The notes under the pieces are model-generated. The model saw nothing but the letters and a program-made list of their open reading frames with translations, was not told the DNA's origin and ran no database searches. A program made the position numbers and the translations under genes. This document shows positions 21,931 to 33,661 of a stretch of 64,000 nucleotides of DNA, one piece after another. How positions within the stretch are numbered: position 1 is the stretch's first letter; each line of letters opens with the position of its first letter. The DNA comes from Aedes albopictus (taxonomy: Eukaryota > Arthropoda > Insecta > Diptera > Culicidae), in contig NC_085137.1 in NCBI RefSeq assembly GCF_035046485.1, positions 131,072,703 to 131,136,702 of the forward strand. Direction: 5' to 3'.

Positions 21931-22689
21931 GTTCTAGGTCTGTTCCAGGGTGTCTTTGGGGCGTTCCAGGGGTTTCAGGAGCGTTATAGGGGGTTTCAGT
22001 AAGTTTAATGGGTGTTCCAGCGATGTATCTAAGAGGTTCAGGAGCGTACCCGAAGTTTTAAGGGGTTTCAGTGGCATCCCAGGGTTTCAGGGGTTTAAGT
22101 GGTTTTCAAGGGGTGTCGAGGGCGTTCCAGGGATTTTCAAGGATATCATGAGTGTTCCAGAGGATTCAGCAGAATCCCTAGTGATTTCAAAGGCGTTCCA
22201 GGTTGTTTCAAGGAAATTTCGGAGGTGTTCCAGGGCATTTCAGGAGCATTACGGGGAATTTCAGTGGCGTTCCAAGAGTTTTCAAGGAGCTTCAGAAGCG
22301 TTTCAGGTGATTTTAGTGGTATTTATTTGTTTATTATATTTTCAGCTGATAATCCGACTAATTTGAGTTCCAGAAGGGTCAGGGGTGAGTCCACCCGCGG
22401 AAAAGCAAGGACGTTTCCAGGGCATTAAGAGGCGCTCGAGGGTCTTTCTGTGGGCTTCAGGAGCGTTTTATGAGTTTAAAAGGAGTTTCAGGGGCGTTAC
22501 AAGGGATATAAGTGGTTTTCAAAACGTGTCAGGGGCGTCCCAGGGGTTTTCGAAGGGATTCAGATGTATTATAGACCATTTTAGTGGCGATACAGGGAGT
22601 TTCAGGGGTGTTATAGGTGCTTTCAGTGGCAGAACGCGATTTTTTTTTCAAAAATTCATCCCTCAATTTGTCAATTAGCAACATTCTGT

Positions 22690-25640
22690 GTCTTCTAACT
22701 ACAAGTTTTTCTGTACGATTCGAATCGGTTCACCGATTTAATCGAATGCTTTGAATCGATGTTTTCACATCGATTCGATTTTAAAAATACATATTACAGA
22801 ACTCTAAAATGATTCGTTTGCTGCATGTAGTTCAAGTTCATGGTGTGTTTTATTTGTCTAAATAAAATCAATATCAAAATTTGAGGTTGCACACAATTCG
22901 CGACTCTGATTTGAAAATGGATATAACGTTGAGACAGTGTATTTTGGAAAAAAAGACATTTAATATTTTTGAACCGAAAGAAAAATCCTGAGATCCTGAT
23001 ATTCCCCAGAACTCTGAGAAGTATTCCCATATAGTACTGAGAAAAATTCCCGCAGACTGCTGAGAGAAATTTTCCTAGAATCTTTGAAGAGACTCCCCTA
23101 GAATTCTGAAAGGAGTTCCTCTAGAAGTGTGAGAGAGATTTCTTCAGAATGCTGAAAATGATTACACCAAAATCCTGAGTAACATTATTTAGAAAAAAAG
23201 CAAGACTCTTCCGGTATCTTGGTAGGAAGTCTCTCTGAATTCTATTAAGGATTTCCCTATAATCCTGAGAGAGATAACTGCATATCTATGAGACGGAATG
23301 TCTCAAAGTCTCAAGAGGAATTCTCCCAAAATAATGCGATAGATTGTCTCAGAATTCTAAGAGAAGCTTCCCTTTGGGATTCTCCCAAAATGTTCCAGAA
23401 TCGAAAGATGGATTATCCCAGAATCCTAAGATGAATTCTCCCAGAACCCTGAGAGGAATTCCAAGAGCGGTTCTTCCACATTCTTGACATAAATTCATCT
23501 AGAATACTCACAAAAAAGATTTTCGGAATTCTAAGATGAATTCCTCAAGAAACTTAAAATAAATGACCCAGAATCCTGGAAAGGGTAGCTTAGAACCCTA
23601 AGAAGGATTACTCCAGAATCCTGAAGAAGATTCCTTCAAAATACTGGGCAGGATTGCCAAAGAAACCTGAGATATACTCTCGCAGAATTCTGTGAGATAG
23701 TATTCCCCCAAAATCCTGATAAGAATTCCTCCAGAATCCTTTTAAGTATTCTCCCAGAATTCCCCTGAAATCCTGGGTAAAATCCTTTAGAATGATGAAA
23801 ATAATTCTGCAAGAATCTCGAAAGGTATTCCCCAGAATTCTACGAGTAATTTCCCAAACATCCTGAGAGAGATCGTATGAGGGGTTCTTCCAGTTTCTTA
23901 AGGGAAATATATATAGAAATCTAAGAAGCATTTTTCCGAAAATCTTATCTGATTCTTCCTGGAATGGATTACGAAAACATCTAAAATGGACTTACCCAGC
24001 ATCTTGAGAAAGATTCTCTGGAATTCTGAGAGGTATTCCCACATAAAACAGAAAAATTACCGCAGATTCCTGAAGTACATTCCCCCAGAATCTTTGACTC
24101 TCCTAAACTCCTGAAAAGGGTTGTCCCAGAACTACTCTGAGTTCCTCAGATTCCTGTAGAATATTTTAAGAGAATCTTCCCCTAATCTTGTCAGCGATTT
24201 TCCCTGATTACTAAGAGGGACTCTCCCAGAATCCTGAAAGGAACAACTGCTCCAAATTATAGAAAACAGAATTCTACTGGGATTCTCGTAGAATACTGAG
24301 AAGGATTTCTTCCAAACCCTTAGAGGAATCACAAAATCTATGCAAGGGATTCTCCAAAATCCATTTTTTTCTAGAGAATTCTGCCCAGAATCTCGTGATA
24401 GATTCTTCAATAAATAATAATCCTAAAAAAACGTGCCCTAGAATCTTGAAAAATATAGCCCCAGAATATCAAGGATTTTTCCAGAATCATAAGACAAATT
24501 GCCCAGAATCTTGAGAGAAATTTCCCCAGAATTCTGACGGGGAATACCCCAGAAAGACGAATTTTCAGCGAATCTTGGGAAGAGTACCCGCAGAATACTT
24601 AGTAATATTCCCCAGAATCTTAAAAGGATCTAACGCAGATTCCTGAGAAGGAAACCACTAGAATCCTGTGTGGAGTTCCCCCAGAATCCTAAGAAATATT
24701 CCCTGAGAATTCTGAGATAAATTTCGCCATAATTCTGAGAATGCTGAGTATGATTCTTCAAGAAGTTTGAGAGGAGTTCCTGAGAATGCTGAGAAAGATT
24801 TCCTCAGAATTCTGAGTGGGATCCGAAGTGAGGGTCTACTCCAGTATTCGGAAAAGGATTCTCTCGGAATATTTTATAGAAATTCTTCCAGAACCGTGAG
24901 GGATTTCCTCAGATTCCCGAGATTGATTCTCCATAAATCCTGTGACGGATTGTCTCAGAATTCTGAGAGAAGTTTTTCCTCGGGATTCTCCCAGTATGCT
25001 TGGACGGATATCCCCAAAAATCTCTCTGGCGGATTCTCCTAGAATCCTGAGAGAAATTCTTCTGCAGTATTGAAAGACAGCCCATTAGAATCCTGAAAGA
25101 GATTGCCCCAAAACCCTGAGAGAGATTCTCTACATTACCAAGAGAGATCCAATCCTGCGAGGGATTCTCAAAAAAAAAAATTGTTTGGAACCCAGAGATG
25201 GACTGACCTAGGTTCCTGAGAAGGATGCGCTAGAACCATGAAAGGGACACTCTAGGCCATAAGGAGAATACCTTTAGCATCCTGAGAAAGATTCACTTAG
25301 ACTCCTAAGAGAGATTGCCCAAGAAACCTGAGATATATAGGTATGCTTCAATTGAGTGGACCCTAGATTATATAGACCCTAGATTTTATGTACTTCGATT
25401 TTATGAACATTTTACCTCGAGTTTATGTATGTACATGTTTATTAATGGTTAAATTCTACTGTGGATTCTTAAAAAAAAGTAATTTAATATTTTTGAATCG
25501 AAAGAAAAATCGGATGTGAAAAATCGATTCGGTCGATTTCGTGGGGCTTAAATATCGAATCAAAAAATCGATTAATCGGAACAAAAACATCGGTGTTGCG
25601 AACATCGATTCAAAATTGCCCAACGCTAATTCATACATAT
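22690..25640. mobile_element. possible composite element with ATCGATTCG-rich ends enclosing an array
   Basis: Both ends are rich in ATCGATTC/GAATCGAT words (22710-22790 and 25510-25610), and a conserved segment reading ATTTAATATTTTTGAAYCGA occurs at both borders of the array (about 22958 and 25474) in the same orientation. The right end GAATCGAT...GCCCAACGC resembles a hAT terminus, but I could not find the matching left terminus. Confidence 0.4.
22985..25340. repeat. 2.35-kb array of a 24-base (2x12) unit, AGAATCCTGAGA type
   Basis: About 100 degenerate copies of AGAATCCTGAGAGGGATTCCCC-like units, alternating an AGAATCCTGAGA half and a GAATTCCCCC half. The 12-base sub-period links it to the other arrays of the window. 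Confidence 0.8.
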
Positions 25641-26750
25641 CACACCCGAAGCTATTTGTTGTGACGAGTCACCACCCGGCCAGCTATCAGCTAGAAAAAA
25701 AAGTCGCACACTGCCCTCAATCCCATGCATCCGCGCTCGCTGAATAGGGTGTCACCGTTGAGTGGTTTTGAATAGATTGACCATTGAGACTGTGAACGAA
25801 GGTCTGTTGCATTGGTCATTTCAGTCATGCAGTGCCAGCAGTGAGACTGGAATATTGCACCTTCACCGAGTCGAGTGCGCAACTAGAAATATAGGTACCA
25901 TACCTACATGATGGGAAAAAATGCGATGCGGTTCGTGGTCACAAAGGTGACGACGATGATGAGCCGCTTTTTCGAATTGGGGGCGGTCGACACGATATGC
26001 ACTGCGCGCTGCATAGGCCTCTGCAGAAGAGCAAAAGAGCCGCGCATCTGATCTGCAGCATTCATCGCGCGAGCCTTCTCCAGCCTCATCAACGTGCGTA
26101 ATTCGCGCTCAGAAGCAGTAACAGCCTCAGCATGCCTGTACACTAACGACCGGGCATTCGGCAGCGTGAAAGGGCATTAAAACGAAGTTAATAGATGTTT
26201 TGGTTCGAATCTCTGGTTTGTGTGCCAATTGTGATGTAAGCGACGCGCAATAATTGAGAGCCGGAGTAATATGGTCAATCCGGCGAAAATCCAACGCGCT
26301 AAGCGCCGGCGTTCATGCCATGTTAAGTCAAACATAATCGTTGGTTGTTAGTTTTTTCCTCTGGTTTTGTGATGTGTCCTGCTTAAAAGTTAGATATGAT
26401 GGTGTATGATGGCGAGCTTGAGCTACAAAGTAGGATAAAGTTAGTGAGCCTTTTTATAGCATAGAATGTGATCTTTTAAATAGACTCGCGCAAGGAAAAT
26501 GTTGAAAAAAAAACTATCAATAAATCCCAAATATAAACTAAATCTGATTCTTGAGAATACCTAGGGATGATATAGTGTCCAATATTAATATCGGAATCTT
26601 ATTCAGAATTTAGATGAAATATTGATCAACATTGATAACTTAATGCCTACCTTAAATTATCGCAAAGCTTATAATAGAACTGCATCTTAATCATACGTAA
26701 AGGTCAATCAGATATTAAAAATGTTTGAAGTTAGAAAACATCTACAAACT
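25640..26750. other. intergenic, unassigned
   Basis: 25640-26180 is GC-richer than its surroundings and has a 79-codon minus frame (25904-26143) with no recognised domain. 26180-26750 is AT-rich. I see no gene that I can support. Confidence 0.3.
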
Positions 26751-26756
26751 CATCCA

Positions 26757-26945
26757 CCAGCACCCACATCACTTGACCTGCCTCTGTCTCTAGGCGCAAT
26801 CATGTACACTTCGTCTTGACCGAGTTTATTGTCAAGCCTTTCCTCGCTTCCCCCATTGTCCTACGATCGATGACGATGAGTTCAATATAGTCCGACAAGC
26901 CAAGAAGCATGTGATTATTGTGGCTTCTCTCTGTACAGCAGATGT
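26757..26945 (-). pseudogene. reverse-transcriptase fragment of a non-LTR element, minus strand
   Basis: The minus frame reads GLSDYIELIVIDRRTMGEAR, then GLTINSVKTKC and YMIAPRDRGR. It corresponds to the LINE palm segment ...FADDIDIIG(I)DRR...GLTIN..KTKY, with the FADD aspartates changed to SDYI. It is only about 60 codons long, with a small deletion, and abuts a plus-strand R1-like remnant. Confidence 0.7.
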
Positions 26946-27739
26946 TCTTATCGCTTCTAACAAACGAGTCAGAGGAAGAGCGAAACGAACGGCGGGTGGT
27001 GTTCGCCGCTGCAAAAGCCGCGCTTAAGACCGAGATAAGAGCAAGCAAAAAGGCCTGCCTTGAGGGTCTCTGTCAGAGTGCCAATACGAACCCGTGGGGT
27101 GACGCCTACAGGATTGTTATGGCCAAGACGAGAGGTGTGATGGCTCCTACAGAGCAATCTCCAGAGATATTGGAGGGGATCATTGGAGGACTTTTTCCGC
27201 GTCATGATCCTAGTCCTTGGCCTCCTTTCGTAGGACAGCCGGGGACTGGGGCTGGCGATGAGGAGAGGGTCACCGATGTGGAACTTGCGGGAATAGCTTA
27301 GTCCCTTAGCGTAGATAAGGCCCCAGGTCCGGACGGAGTTCCGAACCTGGCCTTAAAAGTAGCTATTGCAGAGGCTCCCGAGATGTTCAGGTCTGCTATG
27401 CAGAAATGCCTGGACGAAGGAGTTTTCCCAGAAGCTTGGAAGAGGCAGAGCCTGGTACTATTGCCAAAGGCGGGGAAACCACCCGGAGACCCGTCGGCAT
27501 ATAGACCAATATGCTTGATTGACACGGCGGGGAAGGTGCTCGAAAAGATCATCCTCAATAGAATGTTGAGGCACACAGTAGAAAAAATAGCCACAGATTG
27601 TCAATGTGAGTGTTTGTGTGACCAACATCTAGTTTGCCACGCCCTTACAGCGTCAGTACCGGTCCTACAAGTGTCAATCTAATTTGTAAAAACAAAAAAA
27701 AAACATCCACAACAACATGTGTATTTCAAAATTATGGAT

Positions 27740-28200
27740 AAATACATCTAAGGTATGAAATAATAGTTATTTATGTAACGAGTTGCAAAAAGTTGATTTT
27801 TTCAGCACGAGCCGTACATTTATCCAACGAGGCCTGCCGAGTTGGGGGGCATCCATAAAGTACGTCACGCTTAGAGGGGGGAGGGGGGGTTCTGAAAAAT
27901 GTGACAAGCAATGTGTTAAGTATAGGAAAAACCCATACGAAGGGGGGAGGGGGGGTTGAAAATTCCCATTTTTAGCGTGACGTACTAAATGGATGCCCCT
28001 TGGATAAATACCAAGAGTGCTGAAAAAATCGAGTTTTGCAAAATGTTATGCAATGATTTTTTCATTATGAAACCCATTTGAGTTGCATAATGTTCATAAT
28101 GCAACTCAAATGAATTGCATTATGAACATTATACAAATATTTTTCATTATGCAACTAATTTCAGTTGCATAATGAATCAGTTCTGAAAAATTGGCCATTA
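27740..28200. mobile_element. palindromic AT-rich MITE inside the R1-like element
   Basis: TTGCAAAAAGTTGATTTTTT...CAGCAC...TTTATCCAA on the left is the inverse of TTGGATAAATACC...GTGCTGAAAAAATCGAG...TTTTGCAAAATG on the right. A further GAACATTATGCAACT/AGTTGCATAATGTTC palindrome lies at 28080-28170. The outer limits are uncertain. A G-rich MITE is nested at its centre. Confidence 0.55.
27846..27999. mobile_element. 154-bp MITE with internal paired G-tracts
   Basis: Ends GGGGCATCCATAAAGTACGT and its near-inverse (ACGTACTAAATGGATGCCCC) are flanked by TTGG (27842-27845, 28000-28003). Inside are two direct copies of a GGGGGGAGGGGGGG tract on the plus strand. No frame is encoded. Confidence 0.8.
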
Positions 28201-29652
28201 TGATACCAAAATGAGTTAGATAAAATAGAAATTATGATACTAAATTGCATAAAATAAATTAATTTATTGGTTACAGCGCCATTAGCGATCTAATTTCTCA
28301 TACATCTACTAGGCACACCGAGGCTGTAAATGGTCTCTCGAGTAGCCAGTAGCCAGTAGGCGTGGATGAGGTCCAGGAAACTGGAGCTGGCTCACCATAA
28401 AACTGAGGTGATGGTTCTGAACAACCGGAAGTCGGAGCAGCAAGTGGTGATCAGTGTAGACAAACACTTGGGCGTGATGATCGACGATAAGCTAACCTTC
28501 GGTTGCCACGTTGATTACGCCTGCAAAAGAGCCTCCACAGCTATAGTGGCACTGTCCCGGATGATGTCCAATAGGTCTGCGGTGTACGCCAGCAAACGCA
28601 AGGTATGGGGACCCGACTTAGGACACGGCGTTAAGTACCACGGTAGAAACTGGAAAGTACTTATAGGCTAGCCTGAGGGTTACGAGCGCGTACCGTACCG
28701 CGTCACATGATGCACTCTGCGTCATAGCTGGTATGGTGCATATTCGGTTTCCTTATCGGGGAGGACCTAGAGTGCTACGAAATACGCGTCACAAGAGGCA
28801 TACGCGGGACTGCCAAATTGGCCCCCATGGTCAAATGGTAGCGCGCGTGAGACAGTTCCACCACACGAAGGTGGATAAACATATTGATCTTGAGGGTAGA
28901 TAGTATAGGGTTAAAAGGCGTCATGGGGGAGTAACATTCCACCTGACCCGGGTCCTTTCGGGACATGGTTGCTTCCGACAATATCTACATCGTTTCGGTC
29001 ATGTTTGCCACATGCGGGAAGGGCACAACTCCGGACAATCATGTGTAGGGATGGGATCACCTACATCGTTTAGGAGCTACAGAGCAGGTGGCGCGTGGTC
29101 TCAGAGAATGGCTAGTGCAGACGCTATACAAGAGTTGGTCCAAGGGTTCGGAGTCCACTAGGTAGGGCATACCGGTGCCCTGCGGTCGAAATCGACCCTA
29201 ACAGCGATTAAGTGGCCGCGGGAGAACATACTGGTAGCGTTGCTGTCGTGCCGTCGGTCTACTGGGTTGACTGGGTGGAGGCCCCATGTCGGTACGTCCT
29301 TCTGTGCGCTGGCTAGGGCCTTACTTGCGGGAAGATCAAATCACTGTGCACGCGGGATCAGTTTTTGAAACTTGCTGTGCAGTTGTAAGCAGGCGTGGTG
29401 GTAGTGGTGGATAGAAGAACGTCCGAATGGGATGAAAGGGGAAACATTTTTTCCGACTTGCAGGGTTGTTACAAGAAGGGTAGAAATGATCCGCGCCAAA
29501 TCCGCGCGAGGAAAACTTGAATCCGCACCAAATCCGCGCGATTCTGGAAATAAATTCGCGCCATATCTGCGAGAACGTGAATCTGTGTTTTTTTTTACTT
29601 TACGTTATTGAAGAAATCCAATAAACTGGAATGAACTAGTTGAGTGCTGGAT

Positions 29653-29915
29653 CACAGACAAACAGACGTAACACCTTGAACGATTTTCATGGAAATCCAT
29701 CGCCCAGTTCACACTACCATCACCTGGTGGAAAAGTTGCACGAATCACTGTGTTGTGCAATATCGTTAACAGAAGGCGCTAGTGTGAAACGTCAAACGCA
29801 TAGAAAAACGATACGCGCGCCTCTGGTTGTGAAAGCCACAACTATGAAAATTTAAAATGATCGTTAAAAGCGTGGTCGATGGAAATTTTGCAAGTGTTAC
29901 GTCTGTTTGTCTGTG
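29653..29915. mobile_element. MITE with CACAGACAAACAGACGTAAC ends, 7-bp duplication
   Basis: The 20-base inverted ends are perfect, with GCTGGAT on both sides (29646-29652, 29916-29922). An inverted-orientation copy lies at 50726-50968 and a lone right end at about 31947-31969, so it is a multi-copy family. Confidence 0.9.
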
Positions 29916-30213
29916 GCTGGATGAAGAATGAACTTTTGTTTCGTAAATCAACGGAACTCATCTTGATTATTGTAAACTTTCTGCAAGTGAGTTTGAAGAC
30001 ATTTCGGCAAAACTCTTGTTATTTTTTCCAAAAACATTTCTTGATGATTAATTGGGCTATATTTGATAAGCACAATGATACATATTGCCCATTTTACTGG
30101 CATTTTACCAGGTTTGCTGGTATGTCTAAAACATACTGGAAAAACTTGTGATTAGAAGGCACGAAATGTTGCTAATTGGCAAATTGAGAGATGAAATTTG
30201 TGAAAAAAATCGC

Positions 30214-30284
30214 GTTCTGGTGGGATTCGAACCCACGACTCCGTATTCGCTAGACCGGCGCTTTAACCAACTAAGCCACAGAAC
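30214..30284 (-). mobile_element. tRNA-like SINE head, minus strand
   Basis: The minus strand reads GTTCTGTGGCTTAGTTGGTT...GTGGGTTCGAATCCCACCAG with A and B boxes and a pairing acceptor stem. A diverged copy with the same flanking words (AAATTGAGAGATAAATTTGTG) is at 50150-50300. The shared flanks show that this is a SINE, not a single-copy tRNA gene. Confidence 0.65.
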
Positions 30285-30319
30285 AGGTAATGGTTCTGTC
30301 GAATATAAAAGTTGACAAA

Positions 30320-31560
30320 TCTTTTGCATGCGGCACATCAAATCACGGCTTGATAACAGGTTATTGAGGAAGTAGGCTAAGACCACATTATGGGCTGTCA
30401 GTACCGTCTACCCCCGTTGGTTTGAACGACACCTCATGCAAACCAGCGAGGTTCATTTTTTAATTTGAACTTCTAGTAACCCTGTGGGCATGAAAAATCA
30501 CGCTGATGGAACCCTTTTTGCTGTTTTGTTTTGATTCTGAGTTCCGTTTCACCCCGTTCCATGAGCAGAATGACTTTTGAACTATTTTTAGTTTGAACGA
30601 TGTGCAGATTAGAGGGGGTCAAATTAAAAAGTGTTCAGATTAGATGAGGTCAAACCAACGGGGGTAGACGGTGGTGCCGAAACTAGTTGCGGGTTTCCCT
30701 CCGAAAGCGGGTAAATATAAAATTTAACCAAACCCATGGCTTTTTTGATAACCTAATAAACTTTAGCAAGCAAATAGGCTCAGACTATTTAAGAGACTAT
30801 CGGTAGTGTTCCGCAACCGGTTCCGGGCCGGAAGTGATACCAAACCCATGCATGCGATCAAATCACGGCTTTTTAGGTAACATGATGAACAGTTGCAAGA
30901 AAATAGACGCAAGCCATATCAGTGTGTTACGGAACCGATTACGGGTGTCCCGCCAGAAATGGTCAAATGTAAAAGAGAACCAATACATGTGACATATCAA
31001 TGACTCATTCAGTAACAAGATATCCGTCGGAAGTGGTAAAATATAGAAGGGAACTAAACCATAGCGGCGTTTTTGATAATCTGATGAACGGTCAACAAGA
31101 AAATAGCCTCAGGCCACATCTAGAACTTGTAATAATATTTCGGAATCGGTTGCGGGTGTTCCATCGGAAGTGATTTAATAGAAGTGAACCAAAATCATGC
31201 ATGCGATACATACAATCGCGGCTTTTTCAAAAATTTGCCGAACGGTTAGCAAGAAAATAGCCTCAGATCACATTAATTTTCGGCTTTTCAGGTAACCCGA
31301 TGAACAGTTGACAAAAATATAGTATAAGACCATATTTGAAACAACCGGAATCGGTTCCAGGTGTCCCGCCGGAAGTGGTCAAACGTAAAATTTAACAAAA
31401 CCCATGCAAGCTGCACATCAAATATTGGAATTATAAAAGTGAACAAAATAAATGTAAAAGCAATAAATCAAATTGTGGCTTTTTTGATAGCATGTAAACG
31501 TTGGGTAAGATTATAAGTGAAGAAATGGTCAGTCTTTATATATGCAAGGGAACAAAATCG
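30320..31560. repeat. degenerate tandem repeat of roughly 150-170 bases
   Basis: Phrases recur in the same order about every 150-170 bases: an ACCGGTTCCGGGTGTCCCGCC-like phrase of under 20 bases, then GGAAGTGGTCAAATRTAAAA, AACCAAACCCATGCATGCG, AAATCACGGCTTTTT and AGCAAGAAAATAGCCTCAG. About six or seven diverged units are seen. A MITE interrupts it at 30404-30671. Confidence 0.7.
30404..30671. mobile_element. MITE with CCGTCTACCCCCGTTGGTTT ends
   Basis: The left end CCGTCTACCCCCGTTGGTTT is the exact inverse of the right end, AAACCAACGGGGGTAGACGG. It lies inside the tandem repeat of 30320-31560. The flanks are TA on the left and TG on the right, so a mutated TA duplication is possible. Confidence 0.8.
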
Positions 31561-32640
31561 TGACCAAAGCGATCTCTTCAAATCACACTATTTCATGGCA
31601 CAAATGTCCCAAATGGAGGATAACGTGCCTCTGGAGCCGGCCTTCTGAACACTCTTCAAAACGACTTGGCACATGCATTTAACGATCAATTTAAATTTCA
31701 TTTGATTTGCGCGATCGTTCCACCAGATGCGCAAGTGTTCGATCGCTTTGACCTTTGCCAGTGTACACGTTGCTAAATGATGCAAACGAAAATTACAGGC
31801 AATTTGTGTAGTAGTGTGCGTGTCAACAAAACGTCAAATCGAAATCCATCATGGCCGACAGTGTCGCACGCGGTTCTACCAACAGGTGGCAATGTGCTCA
31901 TGAAAATGACACCGGGCAAATTTTTTTTTGATGAATTTCCTCTAAGAGTTACGTCTGTTTGTCTGTGATAGTAGGATGGATCAACGTTTTATGGAAAAAA
32001 TATAATTTAATCGCATCAACACCTTATACAGCTTTTCAATTTTCAATCTCCTTATGCTTCTAAAATTACTGCTCAAAATTGAATGGAAAATTTTCATTTT
32101 CTGCATTTTTCTCGTAGGAAGGTCAAATTTTACATGAATCGTGTTACTAAATGATAATAAAATATAGCCTAAAGTGTGCTGAAATAAACATTGGCGAAGA
32201 TCACAAAGTGATCTGTGATTGTGAATAAAGTTAACCTTCTTCATGCATTAGCTGACACTCACCCCGCTGCCGTAGTGAATGGAATGGGGTCATAATGACC
32301 CCAATACACGACTAGGGTTAAGGTGGTCAAGCAGGTCTGATAGCAGGTCTGAGAGGTCTGATATTTTTCTGCTCTGTTTTGCTACTGAACATAACATCGG
32401 AATATGCATCACCAATAAGTTTCGAAAATCGATGATGGCTTTGTTAAAATTGTTGCTTTTCAATGTAGAGTGTTTTCAGGATTCAGGAACATTTTGGCTA
32501 ACGTCGACGAAAAGTTCATGAGTACATATTCGACGAGAAAGGCACTATCACCACTAGGTGGATTAATCTGGGTTTTTTAGAAAAATCTTTAAAACTAGCA
32601 TAAATTTAAGAAGGTTACTTATGAAGAATTTTTATAAGAT
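31561..32640. other. unassigned interior of the 4.6-kb element
   Basis: It holds a CTCCAGAGGCACGTT-related segment at 31606-31641 that is shared with 39250-39282, and a lone TTACGTCTGTTTGTCTGTG end at about 31950. No coding sequence is supported. Confidence 0.4.
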
Positions 32641-32649
32641 CACTTCGAA

Positions 32650-33000
32650 AAATTTTTGATTAATGCCTTAGTAGCACAGACAAATGTCTGTGTTAGTAGT
32701 TCTTGAATAAATCTTCAGTGAGGAATTTCCATTTCCCAATACCTGAAGGAACCTGACAAAACGTCGCTTAAAATTAGTAATCACTAGGAAAATCCTATAA
32801 GGGCAATGTTGAAAATTTTAAAGATTAACTTACTGGAGTCCTTTGAAACTTCTGGATTTTTAAGGAGTTTCTCCAAGAATTCCTGCAGTATTATATCCTG
32901 GAATGCTTGCAAAGATTAACCAGAATTTTTCGCAAAAGTTTTCACTAGCAATTCTTGTATTGATTTATATGTCTTTTTCAAAAGTTTCCACCATGATTCC
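32650..33000. repeat. degenerate 12-base-period patch
   Basis: TTCTCCAAGAATTCC, AGCAATTCTTG and CATGATTCCCC words, related to the 11441-14160 array. Confidence 0.45.
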
Positions 33001-33027
33001 CCTGAATAGATTTGTCCCGAAATAATA

Positions 33028-33288
33028 TAGGGATTTAGGCCGTTACAAATATTTATTTCACTTTTTGTCCCACCACTCTTTGGCTTGTCGAGGGGGGGGA
33101 TAAAAATAATAAAGCATTTAATCTGAAAAATATTTAAAACTCATCGGATTTGTTAAAGAATTTTTAGCAAGGCTCGATATTTTGATAAATATTTTTTTAT
33201 CTGCCCCCTCAAAATGCCATTTTGAGCCAAAAATTTTTGAAGGGGGGGGGGAGACAAAAATTCAAAAATAAATTTGTATCAGCCTTAT
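33028..33288. mobile_element. MITE with internal paired G-tracts
   Basis: GGCCGTTACAAATATTTATT on the left pairs imperfectly with the right end (AATAAATTTGTATCAGCC). Two G runs of at least 8 (near 33093 and 33241) lie in direct orientation inside. Confidence 0.6.
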
Positions 33289-33349
33289 CTAGAAATTTCT
33301 TTTGTATAAAAATTCGCGAAAACAGATTTGTTTTTTTTTGAGTAACTTG

Positions 33350-33661
33350 TAGGGTAGAAGCTTCAGTGTTGGCCAGCCCGGAGTTTTGGCCATAGTGCGG
33401 TATTCAGCCTGTTACGATCAAAATCGGCAGAAATTTATTTTTTACTAGTAGATTCTAATATAATATGATAATAACAGCTGTGAAAACCATACATTTCGAT
33501 TAAAAAAGTATAGATCGAAACCTTTCATTTAACACATTGATAGGTTTCATTGGATTATAATATTAATAATAATATAATAATTATAATAATTAATAATAAT
33601 TATTGGTTATTTTTATAAAAATGATTTGCCTTAGACTGGCCAAAACCGGTGCCCGCACCCT
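33350..33661. mobile_element. probable TA-flanked MITE, TAGGGT ends
   Basis: TAGGGTAGAAG...GGAGTTTTGGCC on the left pairs with GGCCAAAACCGGTGCCCGCACCCTA on the right apart from a few mismatches. The interior is AT-rich with AATAATAAT runs. Confidence 0.6.

Larger units (their letters stand above)
21086..22640. repeat. 12-base-period array, TTTCAGGGG type, split by a transposon
   Basis: G-rich words such as GGTTTCAGGGG and GCGTTCCAGGGG run at 21086-21146 and again at 21931-22640. The intervening 784 bases are an element with a target duplication from the array (GTTCTAG). The 138- and 109-codon frames inside are products of the period. Confidence 0.8.
26955..29460 (+). pseudogene. R1-clade-like non-LTR retrotransposon, degraded and interrupted
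   Basis: 26955-27600 encodes the linker and reverse transcriptase start: RRVVFAAAKAALKTEIRASK, then (after a TAG at 27299-27301) VDKAPGPDGVPNLALKV and SLVLLPKAGKPPGDPSAYRP. The central palm with its catalytic aspartates is missing, replaced by AT-rich MITE sequence at 27600-28340. 28366-28610 resumes with RKLELAHHKTEVMVLNNRKS and LGVMIDDKLTF. Then the thumb (SAYRTASHDALCVIAGM) and a GHGCFRQYLHRFGH zinc-knuckle remnant follow at 28680-29040 with frameshifts. The 3' untranslated part runs to 29460, is cut by the element at 29461-34049, and continues at 34050. It cannot move by itself. Confidence 0.8.

Noticed and set aside
30214..30284. Functional tRNA gene
   Set aside because: The cloverleaf is imperfect and the same flanks recur at 50150-50300, so it is a SINE head.
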